Shown here: piece after piece, positions 8,467 through 15,782 of the stretch
Layout: every line of letters begins with the position of its first letter
Numbering within the stretch: the first letter of the stretch is position 1
Origin: JAQUGA01 sp038210985
GTDB lineage: Bacteria; Bacteroidota; Bacteroidia; Bacteroidales; WCHB1-69
Length of the DNA stretch: 30,185 nucleotides
NCBI GenBank assembly: GCA_038210985.1
Contig: JBBQWB010000030.1
Coordinates: forward strand, 1-30,185
Direction: 5' to 3'
Position numbers and translations under genes: made by a program
Notes under the pieces: model-generated
What the model saw: the letters and a program-made list of their open reading frames with translations, nothing else
Told to the model about the DNA's origin: nothing
The model's database searches: none

Positions 8467-9888
8467 ATGATATTAACGTATTTTATTGTTTCAGTGGTTT
8501 TGAGTTTAATTGTATTGCTAATTAAAAATAAATATGTGGCAATTGCCGGAACATCCTTGTTTTTAGTTTTACAAATCGGTTTTACCTTTTTTGTAAACTA
8601 CAATATTGGCACAATTAGTTCCAGCTATTTTACATTCGACTATTTAGGAGCACTTTTTTTAAGTCTTTTAACCATCATTAGCACCGCTTCGTTTTATCAC
8701 GGATTAAAATATTTTCGCAATCGAATAACACGCCGTTTTTTCTATTATCATGCTGCATTTATTGGTTTAATTGCCTCAATTACAGGTGCGTATATAGCAA
8801 ACGATGCAACTATGGTTTGGGTTTTAGTCGAAGCTACAACCCTTTGTGCTTCGGTATTAATTTATCACGAAAAAAGCGCATACGCCTTGGAGGCAACTTG
8901 GAAATATATATTTTTGTGTTCCATCGGAATTGCTTTTGCATATGCAGGAATTTTATTTATAAGCTTAAGTACGGATGGATTAAACGATTTGTCATTTAGT
9001 TCGATAGCAAGTATTGCAAGCAATGCAAATCCTATTTTTCTGAAAATTGCTTTTGTTTTTGTGTTGATAGGTTATAGTACAAAAATGGAACTATTCCCGA
9101 TGCACACTGTTGGAATTGATGCCAATTCGGTTTCCCCAACTCCAATTGCCGCCTTGATATCCACAGGATTAGTGAATTTAGGATTCTTATCTATTTTTAG
9201 GTTTTATATCGCCTTAAGCTCTTCGCCAATTTTTGAATGGATGAATCGTATTTTAATTATTTCGGGAATGTTGTCGCTATTGGTTGCTGCAGGCTATATG
9301 CTTAAAGCAAAACACAATAAACGAATGTTGGCTTATTCAACCCTCGAAAATATGGGTTTGGTAGCCATTGCCATTGGATTGGGTGGAAATGGATATTATG
9401 CAGCTATTTTATTGATTATATTACATTCGCTCACAAAATCTAGTTTGTTTTTTCAACTCGGACAAGTTGCTCGAACACTCAATACCTTTAAACTTGATGA
9501 ATGTGGCGAATACTTGAAACGAAATCCTGCTGGTGGTGGCGTTTTATTACTAGGATTATTTGTGATTCTTGCAATTCCACCTTCCGGTTTATTTGTTTCC
9601 GAATTTATTTTGTTTAAAACAATGATTGATGGTCAACAATGGTTCATTCTTATATCGGTTAGCTTATTGCTTACTTTTGTTATATATGCCATGTCCACAA
9701 GGTTTATGCACATTCTTTTTTCAAAACCACGTATTGACGAAGATAGCCCATTAGCCCGAAAGGTAAGTAGCTGGGAATCGATAACGCAATATATTTTTTT
9801 GCTAGCTGTAATCAGTGTTTGTTTTTATCAATTCGAATTTTTGAATAATATAATTATTCAGTGTATTTCTGTTCTTCCAAAATTGTAA
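8467..9888 (+). CDS. HyfF-like (NuoN/NuoL-type) membrane subunit of the Ehr-type complex
   Basis: Second antiporter-like subunit, 473 residues (HyfF is about 525), with a dozen or so hydrophobic segments. Family features present include the acidic residue in WVLVEATTL, the ALEATWKYIFLCSIGIAFAY stretch, K206 in GYSTKMEL, and a later Lys helix in LHSLTKSSLFFQLGQVART. The block that in HyfF usually reads like HTWLPDAHSEAPSP is here H213-T-V-G-I-D-A-N220-S-V-S-P-T-P226. The WLP turn and the second His are replaced, so this half-channel has diverged while its lysines remain. ATG 8467 is 4 bases after the previous stop. Confidence 0.9.
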   Translation: MILTYFIVSVVLSLIVLLIKNKYVAIAGTSLFLVLQIGFTFFVNYNIGTISSSYFTFDYLGALFLSLLTIISTASFYHGLKYFRNRITRRFFYYHAAFIGLIASITGAYIANDATMVWVLVEATTLCASVLIYHEKSAYALEATWKYIFLCSIGIAFAYAGILFISLSTDGLNDLSFSSIASIASNANPIFLKIAFVFVLIGYSTKMELFPMHTVGIDANSVSPTPIAALISTGLVNLGFLSIFRFYIALSSSPIFEWMNRILIISGMLSLLVAAGYMLKAKHNKRMLAYSTLENMGLVAIAIGLGGNGYYAAILLIILHSLTKSSLFFQLGQVARTLNTFKLDECGEYLKRNPAGGGVLLLGLFVILAIPPSGLFVSEFILFKTMIDGQQWFILISVSLLLTFVIYAMSTRFMHILFSKPRIDEDSPLARKVSSWESITQYIFLLAVISVCFYQFEFLNNIIIQCISVLPKL

Positions 9889-9891
9889 ACT

Positions 9892-11415
9892 ATGAATTTT
9901 GAAAACTCTTTTTGTATCCTACAAAACAATTCAGCACCTGTTGAATTATCGGCAATTCCAGCATTGGTTTATTCTGATTTTTGCGAGGTTTTAAAAACAC
10001 TTTTGGGAGATTTGAGCAATCATATTGCTAATTATTATATTTATCCTGAAACGGATAAAAATTTGTTTATTTGCGTAGTATTACGCGATAAAACCAACGA
10101 TATTGCGGTGTTTTCGCATGTGCAAACTGCGGATGTAACAGAGCTGTCATCGCTTACTCCTGAATTGTCTCAAATTCATATTTTTGAACGGGAAATAATG
10201 GAGAATTTCGGAATTAATTTTCTTGGGCATCCATGGTTAAAACCCGTTCGTTGGTCGCATGATCGTAAGGATAAATCGTTAATAATGGACAATTATCCGT
10301 TTTATTCTATCGATGGCGAAGAACTTCATGAAGTTGGCGTTGGACCTATTCATGCTGGCGTTATTGAGCCTGGGCATTTTCGTTTTATTTGCAATGGCGA
10401 AAAAGTATTACATCTCGAAATTCATCTTGGATATCAGCATAGGGGAGTCGAACGTGCTTTTGTAGAGCAAAAAAAACCTTTGCAACGAGCCGTTTTAGCC
10501 GAATGTATTGCTGGCGATACTGCAATTGGTCATGGTTTAGCTTATTCTCAATTAATCGAAAGTTTGTCAAATACCGAGGTGAGTAATTCTTTGCAAATTG
10601 AACGTATTATTGCTCTGGAACTCGAGCGTATTGCTGTTCACATTGGCGATACTGCTGCTTTGTGTACCGATGTGGCATATCAATTTGGTCAAGTAGTGAA
10701 TGAGGCATTGCGAACTACAATTATCAATACTACGCAACTTTGGTGTGGAAATCGTTTTGGCAAAGGCTTAATACGTTGTGGTGGTACAAATTATCCATTA
10801 AGCGAAAAAGTTATTAATTCGATGTTAAAAGTATTGGATGAAAAAGGTAAAGATTATATGAACATGGCCGATCGGATTTACACACTGCCAAGCGTTTTAA
10901 TCCGATTCGATGGCAATGGTATAGTTACTAACGAACAAGCTCAGACAATTGGAGCTGTTGGTATGACAGCTCGCTCTAGTGGTGTTAATCGCGATATTCG
11001 ACAATCTCATCCTTTTCAATCGTACAAAAATATGAGCTATAAGCCAGTCATTCGAAATGCTGGGGATGTGCTTTCCCGAGGAATGATTCGGAATATTGAA
11101 GTCCGAAATTCCATAAAAATCATTAAAGATCTTATAGAAATATATCAAAAATCAGCCATAGAAAGCAATTCGCCAAATTATTTATTAAAACTAAAACCCA
11201 ATTCTTTTGCTGTTTCAGTAATTGAGGGTTGGCGAGGCGAAATTTGTCACTGTGCCATAACCGATATGCATGGTGAAATTAATCATTATAAAGTGAAAGA
11301 CCCATCGATACACAATTGGATGGCACTAGCACTGGCAGTTCGAAACCAAGAAATTTCAGATTTTCCAATAAATAACAAGAGTTTTAACTTATCGTATTGT
11401 GGGTTTGATTTATAA
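9892..11415 (+). CDS. HyfG-like fused NuoC/NuoD large subunit without [NiFe] ligands (Ehr type)
   Basis: Catalytic-subunit homologue of group 4 [NiFe]-hydrogenases, 507 residues, facing the cytoplasm. Residues 1 to about 130 are NuoC-like (IHIFEREIMENFGINFLGHP). From about 145 on it is HycE/HyfG/NuoD-like, with VGVGPIHAGVIEPGHFRF (H154, H162) and LEIHLGYQHRGVERAF. Where hydrogenases have RxCGxCxxxH this protein has C205-I-A-G-D-T-A-I-G-H214, so both Cys become Ala207 and Thr210. The C-terminal DPCxxC region reads FNLSYCGFDL, with Ser501 and Gly504 at the ligand positions. There is no C-terminal maturation extension. It therefore cannot hold a NiFe centre in the known way. By eye, the quinone-site Tyr of NuoD (in the DYLHS region) is also not present. 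Energy-converting-hydrogenase-related (Ehr) complexes share this ligand loss; their substrate is not established. Confidence 0.92.
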   Translation: MNFENSFCILQNNSAPVELSAIPALVYSDFCEVLKTLLGDLSNHIANYYIYPETDKNLFICVVLRDKTNDIAVFSHVQTADVTELSSLTPELSQIHIFEREIMENFGINFLGHPWLKPVRWSHDRKDKSLIMDNYPFYSIDGEELHEVGVGPIHAGVIEPGHFRFICNGEKVLHLEIHLGYQHRGVERAFVEQKKPLQRAVLAECIAGDTAIGHGLAYSQLIESLSNTEVSNSLQIERIIALELERIAVHIGDTAALCTDVAYQFGQVVNEALRTTIINTTQLWCGNRFGKGLIRCGGTNYPLSEKVINSMLKVLDEKGKDYMNMADRIYTLPSVLIRFDGNGIVTNEQAQTIGAVGMTARSSGVNRDIRQSHPFQSYKNMSYKPVIRNAGDVLSRGMIRNIEVRNSIKIIKDLIEIYQKSAIESNSPNYLLKLKPNSFAVSVIEGWRGEICHCAITDMHGEINHYKVKDPSIHNWMALALAVRNQEISDFPINNKSFNLSYCGFDL

Positions 11416-11430
11416 CTAATAAAAGGAATT

Positions 11431-12186
11431 ATGTTTCAGGAATTTAATCTTTTACGAACACACGGAATTCAATTTGTCCCTAATTTACGCAAAGCCGAAC
11501 TTACTCCACTTTTTAGAGGTCGACCGGTAATTGATGCTCAAATTACTCCCGACGAAGCCGATTTATTAGTTGAAATTTGCCCTACTGATGCTATTTGTAA
11601 ATCACCATTTTCGATTAATATTGGCAAATGTGTTTTTTGTAAAGCCTGTGCATTTGCTTTGCCTAATCGAATTATGTTTACAAATGATTTTAAAATTTCG
11701 ACCAATTTATCCGAACGTTTGATAATTCAAAAAGGAGAGGATAAGCCAATTCAAGTGGATGACAATAGTGTGCGTCCAGAAATAAAGAAACTATTTAAAC
11801 ATTCATTAAAATTGCGTCAGGTATCGGCTGCTGGCGATAATAGTTGTGAAATTGAACTGAATGCTGCTGGAAACGTGAATTTCGATATGGGACGATATGG
11901 AATTGAATTTGTGGCTTCTCCAAGGCATGCGGATGGAATCGTAATTACGGGCCCAATTAGCGAAAACATGTCCGAAGCACTTCAAATTTGTTACGATGCG
12001 GTTCCATCTCCAAAAATCATTATTTTAGTTGGAAGCGATGCCATTAGTGGCGGAATTCATGCCAATAGTAAAGCCTTAAATCGGGAGTTTCTATCCAAAT
12101 ATCCGATTGATTTATACGTGCCTGGAAATCCTGCTCATCCGCTGACGTTTATTAATGGAATTATGGATTTGGTTGGAATAAAATAA
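11431..12186 (+). CDS. ferredoxin domain fused to a HyfI/HycG/NuoB-like small subunit with degenerate cluster site
   Basis: 251 residues. The N-terminal third is a ferredoxin-like domain. VEICPTDAI gives one Cys and CVFCKACAFALP gives a CxxCxxC, enough for exactly one [4Fe-4S] cluster; the ligands of a second cluster are gone. The C-terminal part (about 130-245) is unmistakably the hydrogenase small-subunit/NuoB fold, with YGIEFVASPRHADGIVITG and a DAISGG turn. The usual four Cys of the proximal/N2 cluster read D136 and C139 (GDNSC), D203 (GSDAISGG) and N233 (VPGNPAHP). Only one of four Cys survives, so that cluster is unlikely to form. The fold and surroundings are well kept, which argues against simple decay. 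It is the last subunit of the complex operon, starting 15 bases after the large subunit. Confidence 0.88.
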   Translation: MFQEFNLLRTHGIQFVPNLRKAELTPLFRGRPVIDAQITPDEADLLVEICPTDAICKSPFSINIGKCVFCKACAFALPNRIMFTNDFKISTNLSERLIIQKGEDKPIQVDDNSVRPEIKKLFKHSLKLRQVSAAGDNSCEIELNAAGNVNFDMGRYGIEFVASPRHADGIVITGPISENMSEALQICYDAVPSPKIIILVGSDAISGGIHANSKALNREFLSKYPIDLYVPGNPAHPLTFINGIMDLVGIK

Positions 12187-12202
12187 TTTAAATTGAAATA
12201 TT

Positions 12203-12802
12203 TTGAAAACTCCCGAAAAAAAAGACAATTACATAAATAATTTCAAATCAACAACATTAGGTTATACCGATGTTTTTCAAAAACGTGAAATTTGGAAGCA
12301 AATTGGGATGGAAAATAATGGAACATTTAAAATTTCACACAATTCAGGAAATGAGCTTGAAGCTCTAAAACTGCTTATTCCATACAAAAAATACGAGATT
12401 GTTATGTCCGAATCGGATACCAGACCATTAAAGTTCGAAATTGACTTTGAGAGTAATTCTAATTATGAATTAGTTCTAAGTTGGGAAGATTCGATGGATA
12501 AACTGATGAAACGAATGGGTCTAAATGAAGTTGAAATTGGTAATAAAACGTTTGATGATAAGTATTTTATAAAATCAAAAGATGCGGAAATAACAAGCAA
12601 GTTATTGTCAGCCGAAATTATTGAAATCATATTAAGGTATAATGTTTATTCTTTGGCAGTAACAGCGGAGCGTAAGAGACAAAAATCAAGTTTAATATCG
12701 GTTATTAGCAGGACTGTCGAAAATAAAGATACAATCAATGAATTAATTAAATTACACATGCTGATTATTGATAAATGTTTGGAATTGTTTATTGTAAATT
12801 GA
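12203..12802 (+). CDS. hypothetical protein downstream of the Ehr-type complex
   Basis: 199 residues from a TTG at 12203, 16 bases after the small-subunit stop. The first in-frame ATG (12308, residue 36) would give a 164-residue protein. I do not recognise a family. It is soluble in appearance, rich in Lys/Glu/Asn, with no signal peptide, membrane segment or Cys pattern. Residues 60-105 look like a beta-rich region (IVMSESDTRPLKFEIDF, YELVLSWEDS). Residues 110-199 look mainly helical (SKDAEITSKLLSAEIIEIIL). Proximity and strand suggest co-transcription with the membrane complex, so it might be an accessory factor, but this is position only. Confidence 0.6.
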   Translation: MKTPEKKDNYINNFKSTTLGYTDVFQKREIWKQIGMENNGTFKISHNSGNELEALKLLIPYKKYEIVMSESDTRPLKFEIDFESNSNYELVLSWEDSMDKLMKRMGLNEVEIGNKTFDDKYFIKSKDAEITSKLLSAEIIEIILRYNVYSLAVTAERKRQKSSLISVISRTVENKDTINELIKLHMLIIDKCLELFIVN

Positions 12803-12809
12803 GAGGTAA

Positions 12810-13163
12810 TCATCACATCATCAAATCATCAAATGCGATTTGTCATTCCGAAACCGACTAATGGCGGAGAGGAATCTCTTTTTTAATCAGCTAATCATCA
12901 CATCAGCACATTATCACATCATCACATCATCAAATCATCAAATGCGATTTGTCATTCCGAAACCGACTACTGGCGGAGAGAAATCTCTTTTTTAATCAGC
13001 ACATTATCACATCATCACATCATCACATCATCAAATGCGATTTGTCATTCCGAATCCGACTACTGGCGGAGAGAAATCTCTTTTTTAATCAGCACATCAT
13101 CACATCATCACATCATCACATCATCAAATGCGATTTGTCATTCCGAAACCGACTAATGGCGGA
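12810..13163 (+). repeat. four-copy tandem array of a 93-base REP-like unit with simple-sequence spacers
   Basis: A block beginning AAATGCGATTTGTCATTCCG starts at 12831, 12940, 13033 and 13126, so spacing is 109, 93 and 93 bases. Each block is about 60 bases with an imperfect palindrome (ATTCCG, then CCG...CGG, then GGAAT/GAAAT) ending AATCTCTTTTTTAATCAG. The last copy is truncated after GGCGGA at 13163. Blocks are joined by ATCACATC/ATCATC simple sequence of varying length. The region separates two convergent genes. The TGTCATTCCG...AATCTC type is, as far as I know, common between Bacteroidota genes as a REP-like element. Confidence 0.85.
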
Positions 13164-13186
13164 TGCATGACAATCTAAAATACACT

Positions 13187-13202
13187 GTTCGCCGCGGCGA
13201 AC
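13187..13202. repeat. 16-base perfect palindrome
   Basis: GTTCGCCGCGGCGAAC is fully self-complementary and GC-rich in AT-rich surroundings, 38 bases before the 3' end of the minus-strand gene. A related hairpin (TTCGCC GT GGCGAA) occurs at 22785-22798. No T-run follows on the minus strand side, so it is not a standard terminator. Confidence 0.6.
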
Positions 13203-13239
13203 TCTGTTGCAATTTCTTTTTCCTTTTCTGTGTTCGATT

Positions 13240-14766
13240 TTATTTGATATCCAGTTTTATAATTTCAGAAGAATTTTCACTTTGCTCACCGCTTATAAAA
13301 GTTGCCGACTTATGATTTAATTTTAATGCTTCTTGTTTTGCCTGAATTGTATCTGTTGCAAATGCAAAGTTTCGTTTGGTTAAAAAAGATAAATACGCCA
13401 GATTAAAAGGAGTTTGGGGTTCGGATTTTAGGTTGGCAAACAATGCACTATTACTATCGTTTTGTGAATTTATTTTTTGAGCAATGCTATTTAAATATTC
13501 ATTATTTACTGCTTTAAATCGTGGTGTGTAGATTTGAATAAACAATAATACCAATATTATAACAATTTGAAATACTGTATTTAATCTAATATTAATTAAT
13601 GTTTTACTTGAAGCGAGCGACCATATCAAACTAATTAAAAAAATCCACTTAATCTGCAAGTGATAATGAAGAGCATTCGCATTAAAAAAAACAATATTGT
13701 GAATCAGAATAGGGAAAAATATAAGGACGAGTATAAAAATATAAGGAGCTTTGTTTTCGAGTTTTATTTTTTTTGAATGTGTAAATCTTGTAATCAATAC
13801 AAACAAAATCATAAAAAATCCAATTATTCCAATGGTTTTTGCAAGTAAAATAAAGTATTTTAAAATCGACTGGAAATCGAAAATGGAAACGCCATCGCTG
13901 CTATATTTTTGTCCAAACCAACCACTACGTTCAAGTAATCGAATGGATAACGAATGAAATCCTTCAGAAAATGAGTTTAGTGTTAAAATCTGTATTAAAA
14001 ATAAAAGAAGTGGTATTAAAAGACAAAGCAAAGCAGTCGAAAATAATTTTAACCTAATTTTTTTGTCGAGTTTTTTTGCAAAATATAAATATCCGCTTAA
14101 ACAAATAAATAGAAAAACCGAAGTCCATTCGCAGTATGACAATAGAGCAAAGCTTAATATAAATCCCAGTAAATATAATTTCGATTTAGGATTTGAAAAT
14201 ATTAGTTGGTATAAAAAATAAACGCTTGCAATAAAAAGACAAAGACAGAGTGTTTCGGCAAAGTACATTCGGGTAAATGAGTATGTCATAACCGGAACTA
14301 AAATAAAATAAGCCAATGAAGAAGTTATATTCCATGAAAAAGCATTAAATTTCAGCATGTTTTTCATTAGAAAGTATAGAAATAATGCTGAAATTAAATG
14401 CAACACAATATTTAACCAAACCAAAAGACTTCTATTTAATTCAAACCCTAATGTATGCAAAAAGTATGGGAGAATATAGCACAATGGAGGGTAGGAAACA
14501 TAATAATTGTTTCCATTTTTGTCGTTGAAGCGTTGGTAATAGTGAATGTTTTTATCGCCTACATTTTGGTACGATTGCACGGGTAAAAATGAATATTGAG
14601 TAGGCGAAGATTGGTCCCAAATGTCCAAGGTTGTGAGTATTTGCAAGTTTGCAACATCGCTTGCATCGGTTTGATTGGTGATATGAGGTTGCCGTTGATA
14701 AAACGATAACAAAAACAAAATAAAAATGCTTGCAATTGACAAGCTATCTTTTACAAGCATTTTCAT
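13240..14766 (-). CDS. GT39/ArnT-like integral membrane glycosyltransferase family protein (putative)
   Basis: 508 residues, very hydrophobic, with an N-terminal membrane segment followed by about nine to eleven more. The large first extracytoplasmic loop contains TDASDVANLQ, and YVSYPPLCYILPYFLHTLG precedes the second helix. This layout of an acidic site in the first loop followed by a YPP motif is typical of GT39/PMT/ArnT-type enzymes that transfer sugars from lipid carriers on the outer side of the membrane. The C-terminal tail is short and soluble. Substrate is unknown. It lies 30 bases after the lipoprotein gene on the same strand, so the two are probably co-transcribed. The superfamily call is from topology and the first loop only. 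Confidence 0.65.
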   Translation of the reverse strand: MKMLVKDSLSIASIFILFLLSFYQRQPHITNQTDASDVANLQILTTLDIWDQSSPTQYSFLPVQSYQNVGDKNIHYYQRFNDKNGNNYYVSYPPLCYILPYFLHTLGFELNRSLLVWLNIVLHLISALFLYFLMKNMLKFNAFSWNITSSLAYFILVPVMTYSFTRMYFAETLCLCLFIASVYFLYQLIFSNPKSKLYLLGFILSFALLSYCEWTSVFLFICLSGYLYFAKKLDKKIRLKLFSTALLCLLIPLLLFLIQILTLNSFSEGFHSLSIRLLERSGWFGQKYSSDGVSIFDFQSILKYFILLAKTIGIIGFFMILFVLITRFTHSKKIKLENKAPYIFILVLIFFPILIHNIVFFNANALHYHLQIKWIFLISLIWSLASSKTLINIRLNTVFQIVIILVLLFIQIYTPRFKAVNNEYLNSIAQKINSQNDSNSALFANLKSEPQTPFNLAYLSFLTKRNFAFATDTIQAKQEALKLNHKSATFISGEQSENSSEIIKLDIK

Positions 14767-14796
14767 AATGTGCGAATTAATTATTTTTTGCAGACA

Positions 14797-15348
14797 CTAC
14801 TCTACATTATCGTCAATTTGATTTTGAAGTGCATTTTTAGTAATTTGCAGATTGTTTTTAGCGGCAAAATCAGTTTGTGCTTTGGCAAAAGCTTCATCAA
14901 AAATAACTTCTTTGTCGGAAACTTTAGTAACAATTTTATCTATTTCGGCTTGGTCGGCATCAACAAAATTGTCTTTTAAAAGTAAATCTAGCATTTTTTT
15001 GTAATCTTTGTCTGCTACTTCCACATAAAACGAAAAAAGACCCACTGCTTTATCTCTAAAATCAGTGTTCCCATCAAAACTACCAAGCTTTTTCAATTCG
15101 GTTAATGATTCTTTTGCTTGTTTTTGGAATTTTTCATACGAAGAACGCATTGTAGCTTCTTCGGCTAACTGGCAAGCATCTGCAAATCCTAAAATGGATT
15201 TTATAGTTTTGCTTTGCAAATCAATAATATAGTTATTGTAATCTAGTGCAGTCTCAAAGTTTACTTCGCCATCTTTGTTTTTTGGTCCGCACGAAACAAC
15301 TAAAAATGAAAAGAATACAACTCCAGTAATTAAAATGTTTTTCTTCAT
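14797..15348 (-). CDS. putative lipoprotein, helical, unknown function
   Basis: 183 residues. The signal peptide MKKNILITGVVFFSFLVVSC ends in a lipobox (LVVSC), so the mature protein would be lipid-anchored at Cys20. The rest is predominantly helical and charged, with SLTELKKLGSF and DADQAEIDKIVTKVSDKEV regions and an acidic end. It resembles the Bacteroidota/Leptospira surface lipoproteins sometimes labelled LIC11966-like, but I hold that only weakly. It is the first gene of a probable two-gene unit with the membrane protein and diverges from the small lipoprotein at 15484. Confidence 0.8.
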   Translation of the reverse strand: MKKNILITGVVFFSFLVVSCGPKNKDGEVNFETALDYNNYIIDLQSKTIKSILGFADACQLAEEATMRSSYEKFQKQAKESLTELKKLGSFDGNTDFRDKAVGLFSFYVEVADKDYKKMLDLLLKDNFVDADQAEIDKIVTKVSDKEVIFDEAFAKAQTDFAAKNNLQITKNALQNQIDDNVE

Positions 15349-15445
15349 GTTTGATGATTTTTTAATTTATAATTTGCTAATTTAATAAATTTTCAATTTG
15401 CAAAAGAATTTTAGCCCAAAAATTATTCTATTCGTTTTTTTTATT

Positions 15446-15453
15446 TAGTTTTG
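15446..15453 (+). promoter_or_regulatory. Bacteroidota -7 promoter box for the small lipoprotein
   Basis: TAGTTTTG fits TAnnTTTG and lies 31 bases before the ATG at 15484, inside the 135-base region between two divergent lipoprotein genes. No clear -33 element is seen. Confidence 0.4.
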
Positions 15454-15483
15454 GGCAAATTTATAAACCAAATAAAATTTGAT

Positions 15484-15705
15484 ATGAAAAAAAGTACTAT
15501 TATTCTTGGAGCCTTTATCTTATCTGTTGTTGTTTTTAGTTCCTGCAAAAAAGATTATACCTGTCAATGTACTTACAAAGACGCGTTTAATTCGGCTCAA
15601 ACAATCTCTATTGAGTACAAAGACGTTAAAAAAAGCGATGCCAAAGACGCATGTGATAATTGGTCAATTAGCGGTGGTACCGATTTTAAATGCGAATTAA
15701 AATAA
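15484..15705 (+). CDS. small putative lipoprotein
   Basis: 73 residues from the ATG at 15484. I prefer this over the in-frame ATG at 15451 because MKKSTIILGAFILSVVVFSSC is a clean lipoprotein signal with lipobox FSSC. It also leaves a TAGTTTTG box upstream rather than inside the gene. The mature part is about 50 residues with CKKDYTCQCTYKD and a further pair of Cys (DACDNW, DFKCELK), giving five Cys in total including the lipid-anchored one, so disulfides are likely. I do not recognise a function. A strong terminator follows. Confidence 0.8.
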   Translation: MKKSTIILGAFILSVVVFSSCKKDYTCQCTYKDAFNSAQTISIEYKDVKKSDAKDACDNWSISGGTDFKCELK

Positions 15706-15727
15706 AAATTGAGTTTTTTTTTAAAAG

Positions 15728-15757
15728 ACTCTTGAGAATACTCAGGAGTTTTTTTTT
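15728..15757 (+). terminator. Rho-independent terminator after the small lipoprotein gene
   Basis: ACTCTTGAG (15728-15736) pairs with CTCAGGAGT (15741-15749) over nine positions with one T-G wobble and a 4-base loop, followed by nine Ts. It separates the lipoprotein gene from the peptidase gene that begins 26 bases later. Confidence 0.85.
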
Positions 15758-15759
15758 AC

Positions 15760-15767
15760 TATTTTTG
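15760..15767 (+). promoter_or_regulatory. possible -7 promoter box for the M14 peptidase gene
   Basis: TATTTTTG fits TAnnTTTG, lies just after the preceding terminator and 16 bases before the ATG at 15783, implying a very short leader. T-rich surroundings make a chance match possible. Confidence 0.3.
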
Positions 15768-15782
15768 TTGAAAATATATTTG

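Noticed and set aside
9892..11415. Active [NiFe]-hydrogenase
   Set aside because: Both Cys pairs that bind nickel are replaced and no maturation genes are present.
12810..13163. Possible CRISPR array
   Set aside because: Repeat blocks are about 60 bases and the spacers are the same simple sequence, not unique; no cas genes.
12949..13170. Open frame of 73 codons with a 31-residue internal repeat
   Set aside because: It is the 93-base tandem repeat read in one frame; the unit is divisible by three so stops are avoided. No start context or coding pattern.
15690..15782. N-terminal extension of the carboxypeptidase
   Set aside because: It would overlap the preceding lipoprotein stop and its terminator and would bury the signal peptide; the start at 15783 is better.
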